Shown: in pieces, positions 8,923 through 20,172 of the stretch
Position numbering within the stretch: the stretch's first letter is position 1
Layout: each line of letters starts with the position of its first letter
Assembly (NCBI GenBank): GCA_050084985.1
Contig: JBITNC010000001.1
Coordinates: 183,272,001-183,336,000 of the forward strand
Direction: 5' to 3'
Length of the DNA: 64,000 bases
DNA from: Nageia nagi
Taxonomy: Eukaryota; Pinophyta
The notes under the pieces: generated by a model
Databases searched by the model: none
Told to the model about the DNA's origin: nothing
The model's input: only the letters and a program-made list of their open reading frames with translations
Program-made: the position numbers and the translations under genes

Positions 8923-9809
8923 TTGAGGCTATATTTTTGGCTATGTTCTTTAGAGAAGCTCATCATTCATCCCCTTTCATCCGGATATCACCTTCATTTT
9001 CATTTTCCATATTTGATAAATTAAGGTCAAATAGATCATATTCATCACTTGTATCATTGCTTTTCTATAATTACATGGTTAAATTATTAATTTTAATATT
9101 TCATAAATAAACCTAATTTAATAATATTTTTATTATTTTTTTGTTATAACAATTATTATCATGGTAAGTTAAGTAAGATGTTGTGTTTAACATTCAAATA
9201 ACTATATCATACATTCATATTAACTTATCCATGAGTTTACATTCATAGCACTATACACTCATACATTTATCCATTTGTATGTTCATACCATTTTACTTAC
9301 ATACATTATCCCATGTGTATAAATAGCCAAAAAATAGAAAATGATGATATCTAATTTCATAATATTATAAATAAAATATTGTCCAAAATATAATAAGTAA
9401 TGATAATTATCTATAACAAATTAAATGGTTACATCATATGAGAACCATTCATCCATCAAAATATTAGATATTATTATCATGTAATACAATGTAAAGTAAC
9501 ATCAATAATCCATCATCATGATATACAACATTAAAATTAAACTTAACCCTAAAAAATATCATTCATAACATAATCCATGATAATATTAAAATAATTATGC
9601 ATCAAAACATCATCATAACCATGAGTTTCTAAATATATCGTCACATATGTATATATCAAAAATAAATAATAGTGTCCATCACCTAGGAATCCATGTCATC
9701 CCAATCATGATCACCATAATTCAAAAAATGAATATAATGTATCATCCATCAATAAACATAAGTCTATAACATCATATCACAAGATAACAACAAAACAACA
9801 TAACAAAAA
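8923..9809. other. Gene-free AT-rich stretch
   Basis: Rich in CAT and ATA steps, with no recognisable gene or repeat unit. It could be leader sequence following the primer site at 8907 but has no internal evidence for it. Confidence 0.4.
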
Positions 9810-11890
9810 AGTACTAGTTATCAATCCTTTGGGGCATCCTCATAAGCATTGCCCCTATCATCACCTTGAATAATGGTCTCACTAACATCCTAACCTCTTT
9901 GTATTAATAGGCTACTGATACTCCTCTCTCATCAAGTTGCTTGAATCTTTGAAGATCCAAGCCTATGATGAGGTGAATTATTAGTAATACTTCTAACTGA
10001 AGATGTTGTAGCCCTACCTCTACCTACTCCTGTACTAACACCTCCCTATTCCTCATTAGTTGTAGTAGTTGGGAGCATACTGATATCCAAAGGAATGTAA
10101 CCTAGAGGAGGAAGAGGATAGTATAAATTGGGTGTAAAAGTAGGAATGCTTACTAGGCATATGTCAACTACCCCATGATAATAGTCCCTCTATATACAAA
10201 TATCTTTAACAAAAGTAGAAGAGTGTTTCTTTGTACCAACTATAACATCCTCTGCTCTTGCCTACTATTGTAATGACTACACCATGGCTCATTCCCTATC
10301 TCTCTCCTCCTAGTATTTATCCTAATATGTCTATATTTGAGACTATATTCATCTAAATGTTTCATATGCTAAAGCTACATACATAAAGATTCATTATCTT
10401 AATTAGATTGATCAAGTAATGATCATGATTTTCTAAGTAAAAACTTTAGCTCCTTAATCTCACCCAGTAATGGGTCATGGCTTTGTATCTTAGTGACTAG
10501 TCTATCCCCCCTAGAGCTCCTTCACCTATACTAATATCTTTAGTTGGAACCTTCATCTCAAGTAGATCCTCTACAAGGCCCATCTCAACATCCTACTCTT
10601 CCTCCACTCTAGGTCCATGTCAAGATCCTCTACACACTTTCTCATCTTATGAACTTATTCACCTTTATTAGCCTTCTTTAGCTCATCCTACCACTAGGTA
10701 GTAAAAACTTCAATAACACTGATATCATCTACATTTACCTCCTCATTTTTAACCTTATCTCTTATAGTATTAGGATATACATAAACCAAGGGCTTAAAAT
10801 CCTTTATTGAAAGGGTGCCCTCTCTTTGATACCTATTAGTCTCTAAAGGAATATCTTAAATAAGCTAAAACTATCGTTTCACATGGTCAAACTAAAAATA
10901 CTCTAAGAAGTTAGTCCATTGATTAATGAGGACTCTCTCCTCTTTATTTTTGATAAGCTCATCCCATAGTAGATATAAATGATATAGATAAAACTTGATG
11001 TGATTAGGAATGAGCTGACTCAATATATCTTGATAGAAACCCATATCTTGATGAACTTCATCAATAGGATGAATATAAAAATCCTCCTTGTATCACATAA
11101 TCCTCATAAGATACAATGTGTGTGTGGAAAAATTAGGAATAGGAATCCCATGAGGGCATGCCACAATAATATGCTCATAATCCCACACTTGCAAAGTGAT
11201 TGTAATAGTTAATGAGGTCATGTGACCTTGAGAATAAAAGAAAAGCTTCCTATAACACTATATGAACAAAGTGGGATCCCAAGCAAAGATGGTACTATGT
11301 TGCATCATATCCTCCACAAATAGGAGTAATGACCAAGGAAACTTACCACTATCAATATTAGGTAATGCATGGCATTGAATCAACTCTATCAAAAATGAGA
11401 ACTTGATACTCCCTTACTAATCATCATGCCGATACTAGAGATACTTGATCTCCCTTGAACTGATCTCATATATGATCATATCAACTCAGTACATCTTGTA
11501 TAAATAAGTAATAGCTAATCTAATACCATCTCATTCAATTACATGGTAAATCCTTTAACCCTATATGGGAAGCCTATATAATCAATAAATATCCTCCATA
11601 ATGATTATCATCACCCCTATTGGGAGATGGAAATTAGAGGTAATGGAGTCCCTTCTCTCAAGCAAAGTGACCATGAGAGGGTAATCCTAATTAATATAAT
11701 CCATGTAGGGTACAACACTAAAATACACACTCTAGAGAAATGTGTGGTCTATATTAGTAAGGAAAGAATGACCCTCATTAAGGATTGTAGACCAAACACT
11801 GGTGAATTGATAGCCAAGTCCCAAGGTTGCTGACATCTACTAGCTAGACATTGGTGATATTGAAACCCTTTGACCTTGATTGGTGACCAT
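9810..11890 (-). pseudogene. Plant mobile domain (PMD) protein remnant
   Basis: Read on the minus strand from a possible ATG at 11890, one frame carries most of the signal but holds many stops. It shows SNFHLPIGVMIIIMEDIY then LYRLPI (about 11600-11650). This fits the PMD signature, where an FHLP-FGEMTITLEDV type step precedes a G/RLPV step. Further on are ALPNIDSGKFPWSLLLF, AWDPTLFI, SLTITITLQVWDYEHI, PHGIPIPNF (about 11130) and LYLLWDELI. The LQVW-YEHI-x-RP type step is also a PMD hallmark. A Pro/Thr-rich tail (PTFTPNLYYPLPPPLGYI, then VGRGRATTSS) runs to about 9850. PMD proteins occur both as host genes (MAIN, MAIL1) and inside transposable elements. Its place among Ty3/gypsy remains and in antisense suggests an element-borne copy, but a retired host copy cannot be excluded. 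Confidence 0.75.
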
Positions 11891-12339
11891 AGTTGAGGTA
11901 CTCAAAGAAGGGTAAAATAGTAAAAAGATAAGTCAAATAATAAATTCTAAATGGTGAAAGGGTCCTAAACATGAAATTAATGACTCTTAAGGATTCACAT
12001 TTTTGAATTAGGCCCTAAAAATAATGACTTTGAAAAAAATTAAAAAGAGGATTTTAAAACCCCACCTCCTCCTTGATTGGTCATCTCTAGATAGTTGGTC
12101 TCCTTCTTGATGGTATAGTGGCTCATGGAAGGTGATAGGATAAGAAAAAAGGTGGCCCATATTAGAAAATGCAACAAATCAACCAGAGCTCCCAAGAATA
12201 ACAAAAGATAAATGAGAAAATGATAACTCATTTTATCTTTTTTATTTTGACCATGACATGGAGGTATAATGATTTTAAATTGGAAGTTGATTTACATGGA
12301 ACATCAACAATTAGATCTAGTCATTGATGAACCATAAAA
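11891..12339. other. Gene-free stretch
   Basis: No domain or boundary is recognised. A 63-codon minus-strand frame (12040-12231) is hydrophobic because of T-rich sequence and has no other support. Confidence 0.4.
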
Positions 12340-13921
12340 TTATACAAATAATCAAAAAATAAAATTGCACAATTTAAAAAAGAAAAAAATGAATAAAATA
12401 CTTAAGCCCTCCTTCTAGTTTAGGTTTATCTTAGGTTTGTATCAAGATAAAAGCAATAAAATATCATTATATAGAGTATATAAGCCCTTCTTCTATGGAA
12501 GGAAAATAAAAAAAGTATGCATGTATACCAAGCATATATTTACAAAAATATTAAAAATATTCTTAAACACTTCATCATTAATCCTTGATAAGGTAATAAA
12601 AATACATCAAAACAAATAAGACTCTCACTTGTTAAGACAACCTAAGTCACATGTTTAAAAGAAAGTAAATTTCATGAATAGTTCAAATTCAAAAAATTGA
12701 CCATGATTAACAAATGTTACATGACCTTTTGTGTAAGATCATCATGTACCCTCACTAACAGGATGGAAGTCAACAAAATCAAATCAATTCTATACATAAA
12801 GTTTGTAATCTATCTCGTATTAGCTTTGGTATATGTAGATGATCCAAGTGTTGTCACCTACCTATGATAAATAACATACAATATTGAGATAGACATGAGC
12901 ATAATTTTGGTATACATCATAATGGTTTACAAATTAGAACATGAGTTGATAATGATTCAACCAACCAAATTTGATTTATTCATAGAGATTAGGCCAACTA
13001 TAAACATCAATTAGGTGTCAACACAAGTTAGGGGACTTAAAAAAAACCCCCATCTAAAAAAAATCAAAAATTAATCAAAATCATGAAACAATGACCAACA
13101 AAATACAAAACATATATAAAAACTTAAACCCCTCTTTCTAGTTTAGGTTTAGGTTAGGTCTATATCAAAAAATACAAAAAACATTTAAAACCCTTCTTTT
13201 AGCTTAGGAATATGGATAAAAAATGTGTACATAAATATAAAAATACACAAAAAACATTATATAAATCTTCACCTTAGGTCTCTTGCGAGGTAACATTAAG
13301 AAAATTACTAATAATACATCATATAAAAACAAAGTGAGAGAGAGATAATAATAATAAATTATATATATACATGTGAAAAACCCTAAAATTTGAAAAAATG
13401 TGTCAAAGATAAAATGAAATAGTCTCTTACTTATTAATTTTACCAAGGTTAAATGTTTTAGAAAAACTAAAACCTATGAATAATTCTAGATTTAAAAAAT
13501 GACCCTTCTTTTGATAGGAAAAAGGATAGGATTGAATATCACTAAGTACATTGTATGAACTTTTGCGTAAGATCATCATGAAACCTTATTATGGGGACAA
13601 AAAGTAGAATAATCAAACTAATTTCATTCATATAGAAACTTCTTTATCACATGCTAGCTTCAGCATATGTAGATGACATAGTAGCTCATCATGTACCTAC
13701 CATTAATAGCACATAGTATAGTGATATTGGCAAGTTCCACTTTGATAATGCAACCATGTTACTTTTAAAATGCTTTAAACATAAAAAATATAGAAAAGTA
13801 ATTAATTATAATTCAATCAATCAAAATTATCTTATTCATAGAGAGTAGGTTAATCCATAATATTGACTAAAGTAAAAACACAAGTTAAGAAACTTGAAAT
13901 CACCCACCTTTAGAAAGGTAA
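12340..13921. repeat. Large imperfect tandem duplication, 720-835-bp unit
   Basis: Two copies in direct order, joined near 13060-13100. Matching pairs are CCTTCTAGTTTAGG (12411 and about 13134), GTGTAAGATCATCATG (12731 and 13565), TATGTAGATGA (about 12833 and 13660), and TTATTCATAGAGA (about 12975 and 13840) before AACACAAGTTA. Spacing grows from about 720 to 835 bp through indels. The copies carry no gene. The second copy ends where the 13927 element inserted. Confidence 0.75.
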
Positions 13922-13926
13922 GTTTT

Positions 13927-15142
13927 TGATCCATAAACTATAAGATTACAATTTTAATTTAATATTTTCTCAAGATCAATTCACACTTAAAACAATTAAG
14001 TGCTTGTAAAGAAAAATTAGGAATAAATTTGTAAACACAGAGAAGAGAAAACCATTCACCATAGAAAGAGACAAGCAAAAATTATCCTGGTTCACCTAGT
14101 GTGGGCTACATCTAGCTCAAAAGCTCTCTACTTTTAATGGGTGGAATCACTTCACAAGGCCTCCATATTCATTCAAAACCTCTTCTCACATTCACAACAC
14201 ACTCACAGCTCTAAAAATCACAATAAGAATTGAAAACAACTTCCTAAAATCCTCCTTTTTTTCACATCCAATTTGCTCCCCTTTTATACAATTTTTGGAG
14301 CTAAAAATGGAGAGTATTATAACTAGGAAATTTGATAAAAAAAAAAACCTATTTTTAGATACCCATTAATCTCCTTGATCTTCTTGTCAAATTTGGGCTC
14401 AAATGGTTGTTAAAATCTCCCAAAAATGAGCTCTAAAATGAAATAAAATGCTCTTTAGACTATTTTAGGCTGATAGAATTACTCAGCCTAATAATAGAAC
14501 CTTAGGTGAATCAAAAATCACCAAAAACCTTTGAAAATGCCAAAAACTACATTAACAAACTTAAAATTGGGTAGGTGCACTATAGTGGCAACACATGGCA
14601 CTTATTGGGTAGAAGTTAACCTCCTATTGACTGGCGGCTTGGTTGGCGGTCAGACTGGGTAGTCACAAGGTGGCTTAGCTAATTGGGTGACTTGCCATGT
14701 AGGTCATGGTTTGGTTGGGTCAGTAGTCACACATAGGTAGACAGGTTGATGGTCATGCTCACATTATGATCAAATCCCACACTGGATTCCCATGTTGGCA
14801 ATGGCACGGTCAGCCTCCTATGTGGTCCTTCCTCCATGGTGGTGGTTAATGTACATCTTATCTACATTGACGTGGTCCCCATGATGTCCAAATTCACTTT
14901 GGTGGTAGGTGGGTGATAGGCAGGTCCCACCCAAAACACATTTTATATATATTTTTATTTATTTATTTATTTATTTTTTATTTTTTCAAAATACTCAAAT
15001 TGGAATTAATATCATAACTTCCACATACGGACTTAGATTCTTGATCCAAAAGAAGCATCAAAAAGCTAAAGACAAGATGATCATAATGAACACACTAAAA
15101 TGGAGATTACTGAATGTTAAAGGGATCCAAATTTTTAGATCA
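13927..15142 (-). repeat. 3' LTR of the 13927-20167 element
   Basis: 1216 bp. On the plus strand it starts TGATCCATAAAC and ends TTTAGATCA. A TATA box is visible at 14280-14292 on the minus strand, giving a U3 of about 850 bp and a short R-U5. An ATTT microsatellite lies at about 14947-14990. Confidence 0.93.
14280..14292 (-). promoter_or_regulatory. LTR TATA box
   Basis: Minus-strand ATTGTATAAAAGG, a near-ideal plant TATA box. The same 13 bases occur at 19317-19329 in the other LTR. Confidence 0.7.
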
Positions 15143-15155
15143 TTCCTCCCAATTG
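15143..15155 (-). promoter_or_regulatory. Polypurine tract of the 13927-20167 element
   Basis: Minus-strand AATTGGGAGGAA lies directly before the LTR start TGATC. Confidence 0.75.
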
Positions 15156-15311
15156 AGAGAGAGCTTTTGTCCCCAAAAGCATTTAGGATGATGAAATGAG
15201 GTGAGGGTAGAGCTCCCTCACCCGATCAACTACATACCACTTGGCCTTGTGTGGATGTTAGCCCTTCACTCCAATATGGCACACCTCATGTATGCCACTA
15301 TGAGATGATCA

Positions 15312-15800
15312 TTACTTCTTTTCCAATACTACATCCTCAACCAACACATTCATGTGCTTAGGGGCTAAATCCTCAACTGATGGTAACATGACATCTGTAT
15401 CTTCTGCAACTAAGGTGGGTTCATACAACTTCAAGTTCTCAACATTAATAATAGAATATATTTGCATATAGGGTGGTAAGTCTAACCGAAATGCATTATC
15501 TCCAACTTGACCAATAGTGGTAAATGGACCATACCTTATTGGTTTCAACTTCTTTCCTTCACCATGCTATCTCTCCTTGCTGAGATGAAGCCATACTTGA
15601 TCCCCAACCTGAAATTTATGATCCACTCGATGATGATCATGCCTCTCCTTATACTTGGCCTGACTCTTCTCCAACTATTCTTTTACCTTTTGATGAATCA
15701 ATCTGATACTCTCACCATTAGGAATACAAAGTTTGCCCAAATGTAAAAGTAATCCATCATGCCAATGAAATTCATAATTTCCAACCTCATTACCAAGACT
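15312..15800 (-). pseudogene. Integrase ends joined without the catalytic core
   Basis: After RNase H come the usual integrase-entry residues (DGLLLHLGKLCIPNGESI near 15770-15710). They run directly into the residues that normally follow the core, KSQAKYKERHDHHRVDH and FQVGDQVWLHLSKER (about 15665-15570), then the GPF-type C-terminal domain at 15548-15312. The HHCC zinc finger and the D,D,E core are gone, roughly 250-300 codons. No frameshift is introduced. Confidence 0.85.
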
Positions 15801-16031
15801 CAATCTATGATAGATATTTTGGAAATCAGGATCAACCATATATTATTCTTTATACCTGTCATGCATTAAAGAACTATTTTGTAGAATCACAACACTAGCA
15901 ACTATTGGAGGCCTAGACAACATATTAGCAATTTTATTTTGAGTACCCTTCTTGTACTTAATCACCAAATGAAATTGTTGCAAAAATCCCATCCAATGAA
16001 AGTGCCTAGATTGTTGCAACTTAGATTGTGA

Positions 16032-16490
16032 CTAAAGATATTGCAAGGGTTGATGGTCTATATGAATTATTATCTCTTTACCTACCAAATAGTGCTTCCA
16101 TTTCTTAACACTTTGAACTAATGCATACAACTGTTTATCATATGTGGGATAGTTTCTTACCACACTGGTAAACATTTTTGAGTGATAGCAAATCGGATGT
16201 TTTTCCTGCAATAAAATTGCACCCATAGCATAGTCACTTGCATCAGTTTCAATTTCAAGAGCATTACTAATTTTCCTTTTAAGAAATTCAAAAGCATGTT
16301 GTTCTTTCCCTCCCCACTAAAATCCATGACTCTTTCTTGTAATTGCATGAAGTGGAGAAGCCATGTAAGAAAAGTTAGCAATAAACTTGTGTAAATACTG
16401 TACTACCCCAAGAAAACTCCTAGTCTCTATCACATTAGTGGGAGTAGGCCATTTCAACATAGCCTCAATTTTTGTAGGATCTATCCTCAA
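16032..16490 (-). pseudogene. RNase H region
   Basis: Follows RT in the same frame. At 16226-16032 it reads MGAILLQEKHPICYHSK, YPTYDKQLYALVQSVKKWK and IIIHIDHQPLQYL, the second half of the Ty3/gypsy RNase H. The TDAS step just upstream (about 16250) is visible with stops around it. Confidence 0.85.
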
Positions 16491-17081
16491 TTAACCTTCA
16501 CCTACAATGTGGCCAAGATAGGTTAAACTTTTCCTGACAAACTCACACTTAGACATCTTCAAATAGAGTTTTGCTTCCCTTAAAACTTCAAACACTTTAT
16601 GAATATGTACCACATGATCTTTCCAATTATCACTATAAATGAGAATATAATCAAGATACACAATAACAAAATCATCAATGAAAGGCCTTAAAACCTCATT
16701 CATTACACACATGAAAGTATTAGGAGCATTGCATAATCCAAATGGTAAAACCAACCATTCAAACAATCCTTGCCCAATTTTAAAAGCAATTTTCCACACA
16801 TCTTCTTCTTTAACTCGTACTTGATGATAACCACTTCTTAGATCTAATTTTGTGAAAAGCCTAGCTTTTTGTAATTGATCCATTAAATCATCAATACATG
16901 GCAAAGGATATTGATTTTTAATCATGATCTTATTTAGTGCCATGTAATCAACACACATATGCCAAGTTCCATCTTTCTTTGGAATTATAACAATAGGAGA
17001 TCCACATGATGATGTGCTAGGTCTAATGACTCCTTGATCTAACAATTCCTTGACTTGTTTCTTAATATCTTTAGTTTCCAA
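16491..17081 (-). pseudogene. Reverse transcriptase region
   Basis: Open for 196 codons. Visible motifs are SPIVIIPKKDGTWHMCVDY, ALNKIMIKNQYPLP, LFTKLDLRSGYHQVRV, GLFEWLVLPFGLCNAP and ILIYSDNWKDHV, ending in KCEFVRKSLTYLGHIVGEG. The catalytic box, usually YxDD, reads VYLDYILIYS: the second Asp is Tyr, so the enzyme would be dead. This change needs one base. Confidence 0.92.
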
Positions 17082-17231
17082 AATAGAATTTCTATATAAG
17101 CCAATATTAGGAAGTGCAACATCAGGATGTAATTGAATCTCATGTTGTATATCTCTTTTTGGTGGAAGTTATTTAGGTACTTGAAATAAATCTTCAAATT
17201 CAAAAATTACCTCTTTTACTTCTTATTTGTA

Positions 17232-17804
17232 TTATGGTTCACAATCCTCAAGTGCCTTTATGATTTCTACTTCATCTTGAAATTTCACCATTGCAAGTAT
17301 AAATATTTGTCCTATATTAATTAGTCTCTTTGCTTGTTCTGCAGTAATCAAAGAAATATCCTTTTTCTTGCTTTGATGAGCACTAACCATGTATTCAATT
17401 CCATCTTTAATGAGTCTATATTTGTTTTCCTTTCTATAAAATAAATCATATCTTTCCCATAGATAAGGACTACCAAGCACAATCCCACAAATATCCAAAG
17501 GAACAACATCAAGTAAAACTTCATCAATGTACTCCCTATTAATCCCAAATTGCAACTTGTATTGTTGTGTTACCTTTAACTTTGAATTTTTATTAACCCA
17601 TCCCAATGGATATGGGTTTGGATGAGGTTTAGTAGTGAGTGTAAGTGATTTGACATACTTTTCTACAATTAAATTAGCTTGAGATCTAGAATCAAACAAT
17701 GTATCAATCCTAGTCTTCTTAGCTTGCACCTTGATGTGAAAAAGTTCAATTTTCTTCTTTTCCTCATCTTCATTAGGTGTATTATGCAAAACCATACATG
17801 CCAT
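17232..17804 (-). pseudogene. Aspartic protease region
   Basis: Retroelement proteases cut the polyprotein and use a DSG or DTG active site. Here the site reads TLFDSRSQANLI (about 17710-17675): the family's Gly after Asp-Ser is Arg, which should disable it. Downstream are LPLDICG-like VVPLDICGIVLGSPYL and WERYD, as expected for the second half of the fold. The frame is the same as gag, separated by one stop. Confidence 0.8.
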
Positions 17805-17855
17805 TTTATCATCTACATCTGAACCATCTTCAATTTCCTTAGTAACAATATTTAT

Positions 17856-18881
17856 TTATTTCTTTTGACCTTTAGGTTTAAGGCATAATTCAGGATGTAA
17901 TTTCCAACATTTAGCCTCTAAATGACCTTCTTTTTTACAATGCATACATACATCTTTAGACTTCTCTTTTTGTGTAGTAGACATAGTTTTCTTTTTCCCC
18001 TTTCCTTTATTCCTTTCAAAATTATTATTACTATTGTTATTGAAAGCATTTTTCTTTTTCCCATCCTTAACAAAATTTCCCCTTTCTTCTAAGTGAGTGG
18101 CTTGTACACAAAATTTATCCAAATCATTTGGATCAAACATCAATATTATATGCCTTAAATAATTATGCAAACCACCAATATACTTAAGAAGCGTATCTTG
18201 GGAATCAAGAGGAATACCTAGCATTGCAGCTCTTCTTCGGAATTCTATAGTGTACTCTTGCACACTTTGCCCTTTGCCTTGATGGAAAGTTTACCATTCC
18301 ATGACTACCTTTTATTGATAACCCAAAGGATAAAACTAATTTCTAAGAAATTGTACAAAATGGGTCCAAGAAGCAATACAAGCTTGAATTGATTCATTCT
18401 TACTTTGCAAACAACTTTCCCACCAAACAAGTGCATTACCACACATTTTAAGAGTTGCTAATTGGATTTTATCCTCATCTCTTACAATTCTTTGAATTCT
18501 ACAATATACTTCAATTTGTTTAATCCAATGGTCTAACTTTTCAGCATTCACTTCTCCAATAAAAGTAGGCAAATCAAATTTAACTTCCAATTTCAAAGGA
18601 GAACTTTAAAAAACACTATGTGTAACATCATTATCAATTTTATTACATTCACTAGTTTCACCTTCATTTTTCTTGTATTGTTATTCTTGAAGTTGTTGGA
18701 ATTGTAGAGACATCTTCTAGAATATTATGGAGAGATCAGCAATTTGCTTTTCCACATTAGACCCTCCTTCATTAGCCATGGCTCCAAGCTCTTTTTGCTT
18801 CTTTAGCCAAACTCTAGAACCAATTTCTAGATCCTCCACAAATTCTCCTTCTCCTTTCTTGCTTTGTGACCTGGTATACAT
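17856..18881 (-). pseudogene. gag region (capsid and zinc knuckle)
   Basis: Gag forms the particle that packages element RNA. The retrotransposon gag domain is seen at about 18596-18250: KLEVKFDLPTFIGEVN, ALVWWESC and QEYTIEFRRRAAMLG. A lysine- and asparagine-rich linker leads to the zinc knuckle CMHCKKEGHLEAKC (about 17960-17910), a complete CX2CX4HX4C. Stops lie at 18717, 18336-18263 and 17856. The start is taken at 18881 because MYTRSQSKK is the first in-frame Met before charged gag-like sequence; an upstream Met at 18917 adds a hydrophobic run that looks like leader. Confidence 0.85.
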
Positions 18882-18944
18882 GCAAGAACACTTTCCAAAC
18901 ACCAACAATAATCTCAAAAATATAGGTTATCCCAATGATTTCAA

Positions 18945-18963
18945 CTACTCTAATACCAAAAAT
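18945..18963 (-). promoter_or_regulatory. Primer-binding site, initiator-Met type
   Basis: Minus-strand TGGTATTAGAGTAG (18958 downward) lies five bases inside the right LTR. It fits the plant initiator-Met tRNA site TGGTATCAGAGC with one C-to-T change. Confidence 0.8.
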
Positions 18964-20167
18964 TGATCCATAAACTATAAGATTACAATTTCAATTTAAT
19001 CTTTTCTCAGGATCAATTCACACTTAAAATAATTAAGTGCTTGTAAAGGAAAATTAGGAATAAATTTGTAAACATAGAGAAGAGAAAAGCATTCACCATA
19101 GAAAGAGATAAGCAAAAATTATCTTGGTTCACCCAGTGTGGACTACATCCAGCTCAAAAGCTCTCTACTATCAATGGGTGGAATCACTTTACAAGGCCTC
19201 CATGGTCCTTCAAAACCTCCTCTCACATTTACAACACACTCATAGCTCTAAAAATCACAACAAGAACTAAAAATAACTTCGTGAAATCCTCCTTTTTTTC
19301 ACATCCAATTTGTGCCCCTTTTATACAATTTTTGGAGCTAAAATTGGAGAGTATTACAACTAGGAAATTTGATAAAAAAAAAACCTATTTTTAGATACCC
19401 ATTAACCTCCTTGATCTTCCTATCAAATTTGGGCTCAAATGGTTGTAAAAATATCCCAAAAATGAGCTCTAAAATGAAATAAAATGCTCTTTGGACTATT
19501 TTAGGCTAACAAAATTACTTAGCCTATTAATAGGACCTTAGGTGAATTAAAAATCACCAAAAACCTTTGAAAACACCAAAAAATACATTAACAAACTTAA
19601 AATTGGGTGGGTACACTGTGGTGGTGACATGTGGTGCTTGCTACGTAGAAGTCAACCTCTTGTTGATTGGTGGCTTGGTTGGTGGTCAGACTAGGTGGTC
19701 ATAGGGTAGCTTAGCTGACTAGGCAGCTTGCCATGTAGGTCATGGTCTAGCTAGGTCAGTAGTCATGCATAGGTAGATGGGATGATGATTGCACTCATGT
19801 TGCAGTCAAATCCCATGCTGGCTTCCCACATTGGCAATGGTGCGGTCAGCCTCCTATATGGTCCTTCCTCCACGATGGTGGTCAACACATGCCTCATCTA
19901 CACTAACATGGTCCCCATGATGTTTGGCTTCACTTTGGTGGTAGGTGGGTGATAGGCGGGTCCTACCCAAAACACATTATATATATATATATATATATTT
20001 TATTTCTTTTTCAAAATACTCAAACTAGAATTAATATCATAACTTCCACATACGGACTCGGATTCTTGATCTAAAAGAAGCATCAAAAAGCTAAAGATAA
20101 GATGATCACAATGAACACACTAAAATGGAGATTACTAAATGTTGAAGGGATCCAAAGTTTTGGATTA
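18964..20167 (-). repeat. 5' LTR of the 13927-20167 element
   Basis: 1204 bp, starting TGATCCATAAAC on the plus strand and ending TTGGATTA, where the terminal CA has become TA. TATA box at 19317-19329 (minus strand). An AT microsatellite at 19978-20000 sits where the other LTR has ATTT repeats. Confidence 0.93.
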
Positions 20168-20172
20168 GTTTT

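Larger units (their letters stand above)
15312..18917 (-). pseudogene. Single-frame gag-pol of the 13927-20167 element, integrase core deleted
   Basis: One frame runs from about 18917 (likely start Met at 18881, MYTRSQSKK) to 15312. It is interrupted only by stop codons, with no net frameshift across about 1,200 codons. Domains in order are gag with zinc knuckle, protease, RT, RNase H, the first residues of integrase, then the integrase C-terminal region. Between them the zinc finger and DDE core of integrase are absent, and the join keeps the frame. The tail reads YGPFTTIGQVGDNAFRLDLP and NVENLKLYEP, typical of plant Ty3/gypsy integrase ends; no chromodomain is visible after it. Key residues are lost in protease and RT (see the separate entries). 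Any past mobility would have needed integrase supplied by a related element. Confidence 0.9.
13927..20167 (-). mobile_element. Complete Ty3/gypsy insertion with target duplication GTTTT
   Basis: Two LTRs (13927-15142 and 18964-20167) flank a minus-strand gag-pol. The 5-bp target duplication GTTTT is perfect at 13922-13926 and 20168-20172. The primer site (Met type) is next to the right LTR and the polypurine tract next to the left one, which confirms the strand. The internal region is only about 3.8 kb because the integrase core is missing. Over the first 205 bp the two LTRs differ at about 12 positions by eye, mostly transitions, so this is one of the more recent insertions here. Confidence 0.95.

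Noticed and set aside
9810-11890. Functional host PMD gene
   Set aside because: Too many in-frame stops, and no exon structure that would remove them could be supported.
13141-13160. Telomere-like TTTAGG steps
   Set aside because: Only two or three imperfect units, lacking the third G of TTTAGGG. They sit inside the large tandem duplication, and the matching part of the other copy reads differently.
13204-13446. 80-codon hydrophobic minus-strand frame resembling a small membrane protein
   Set aside because: Phe/Ile/Tyr-rich only because of A+T-rich sequence. No conserved motif, and it lies in a duplicated non-coding repeat.
18727-18966. Plus-strand 79-codon frame with a Ser/Pro-rich stretch
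   Set aside because: Antisense of the gag start and primer site of the 13927-20167 element.
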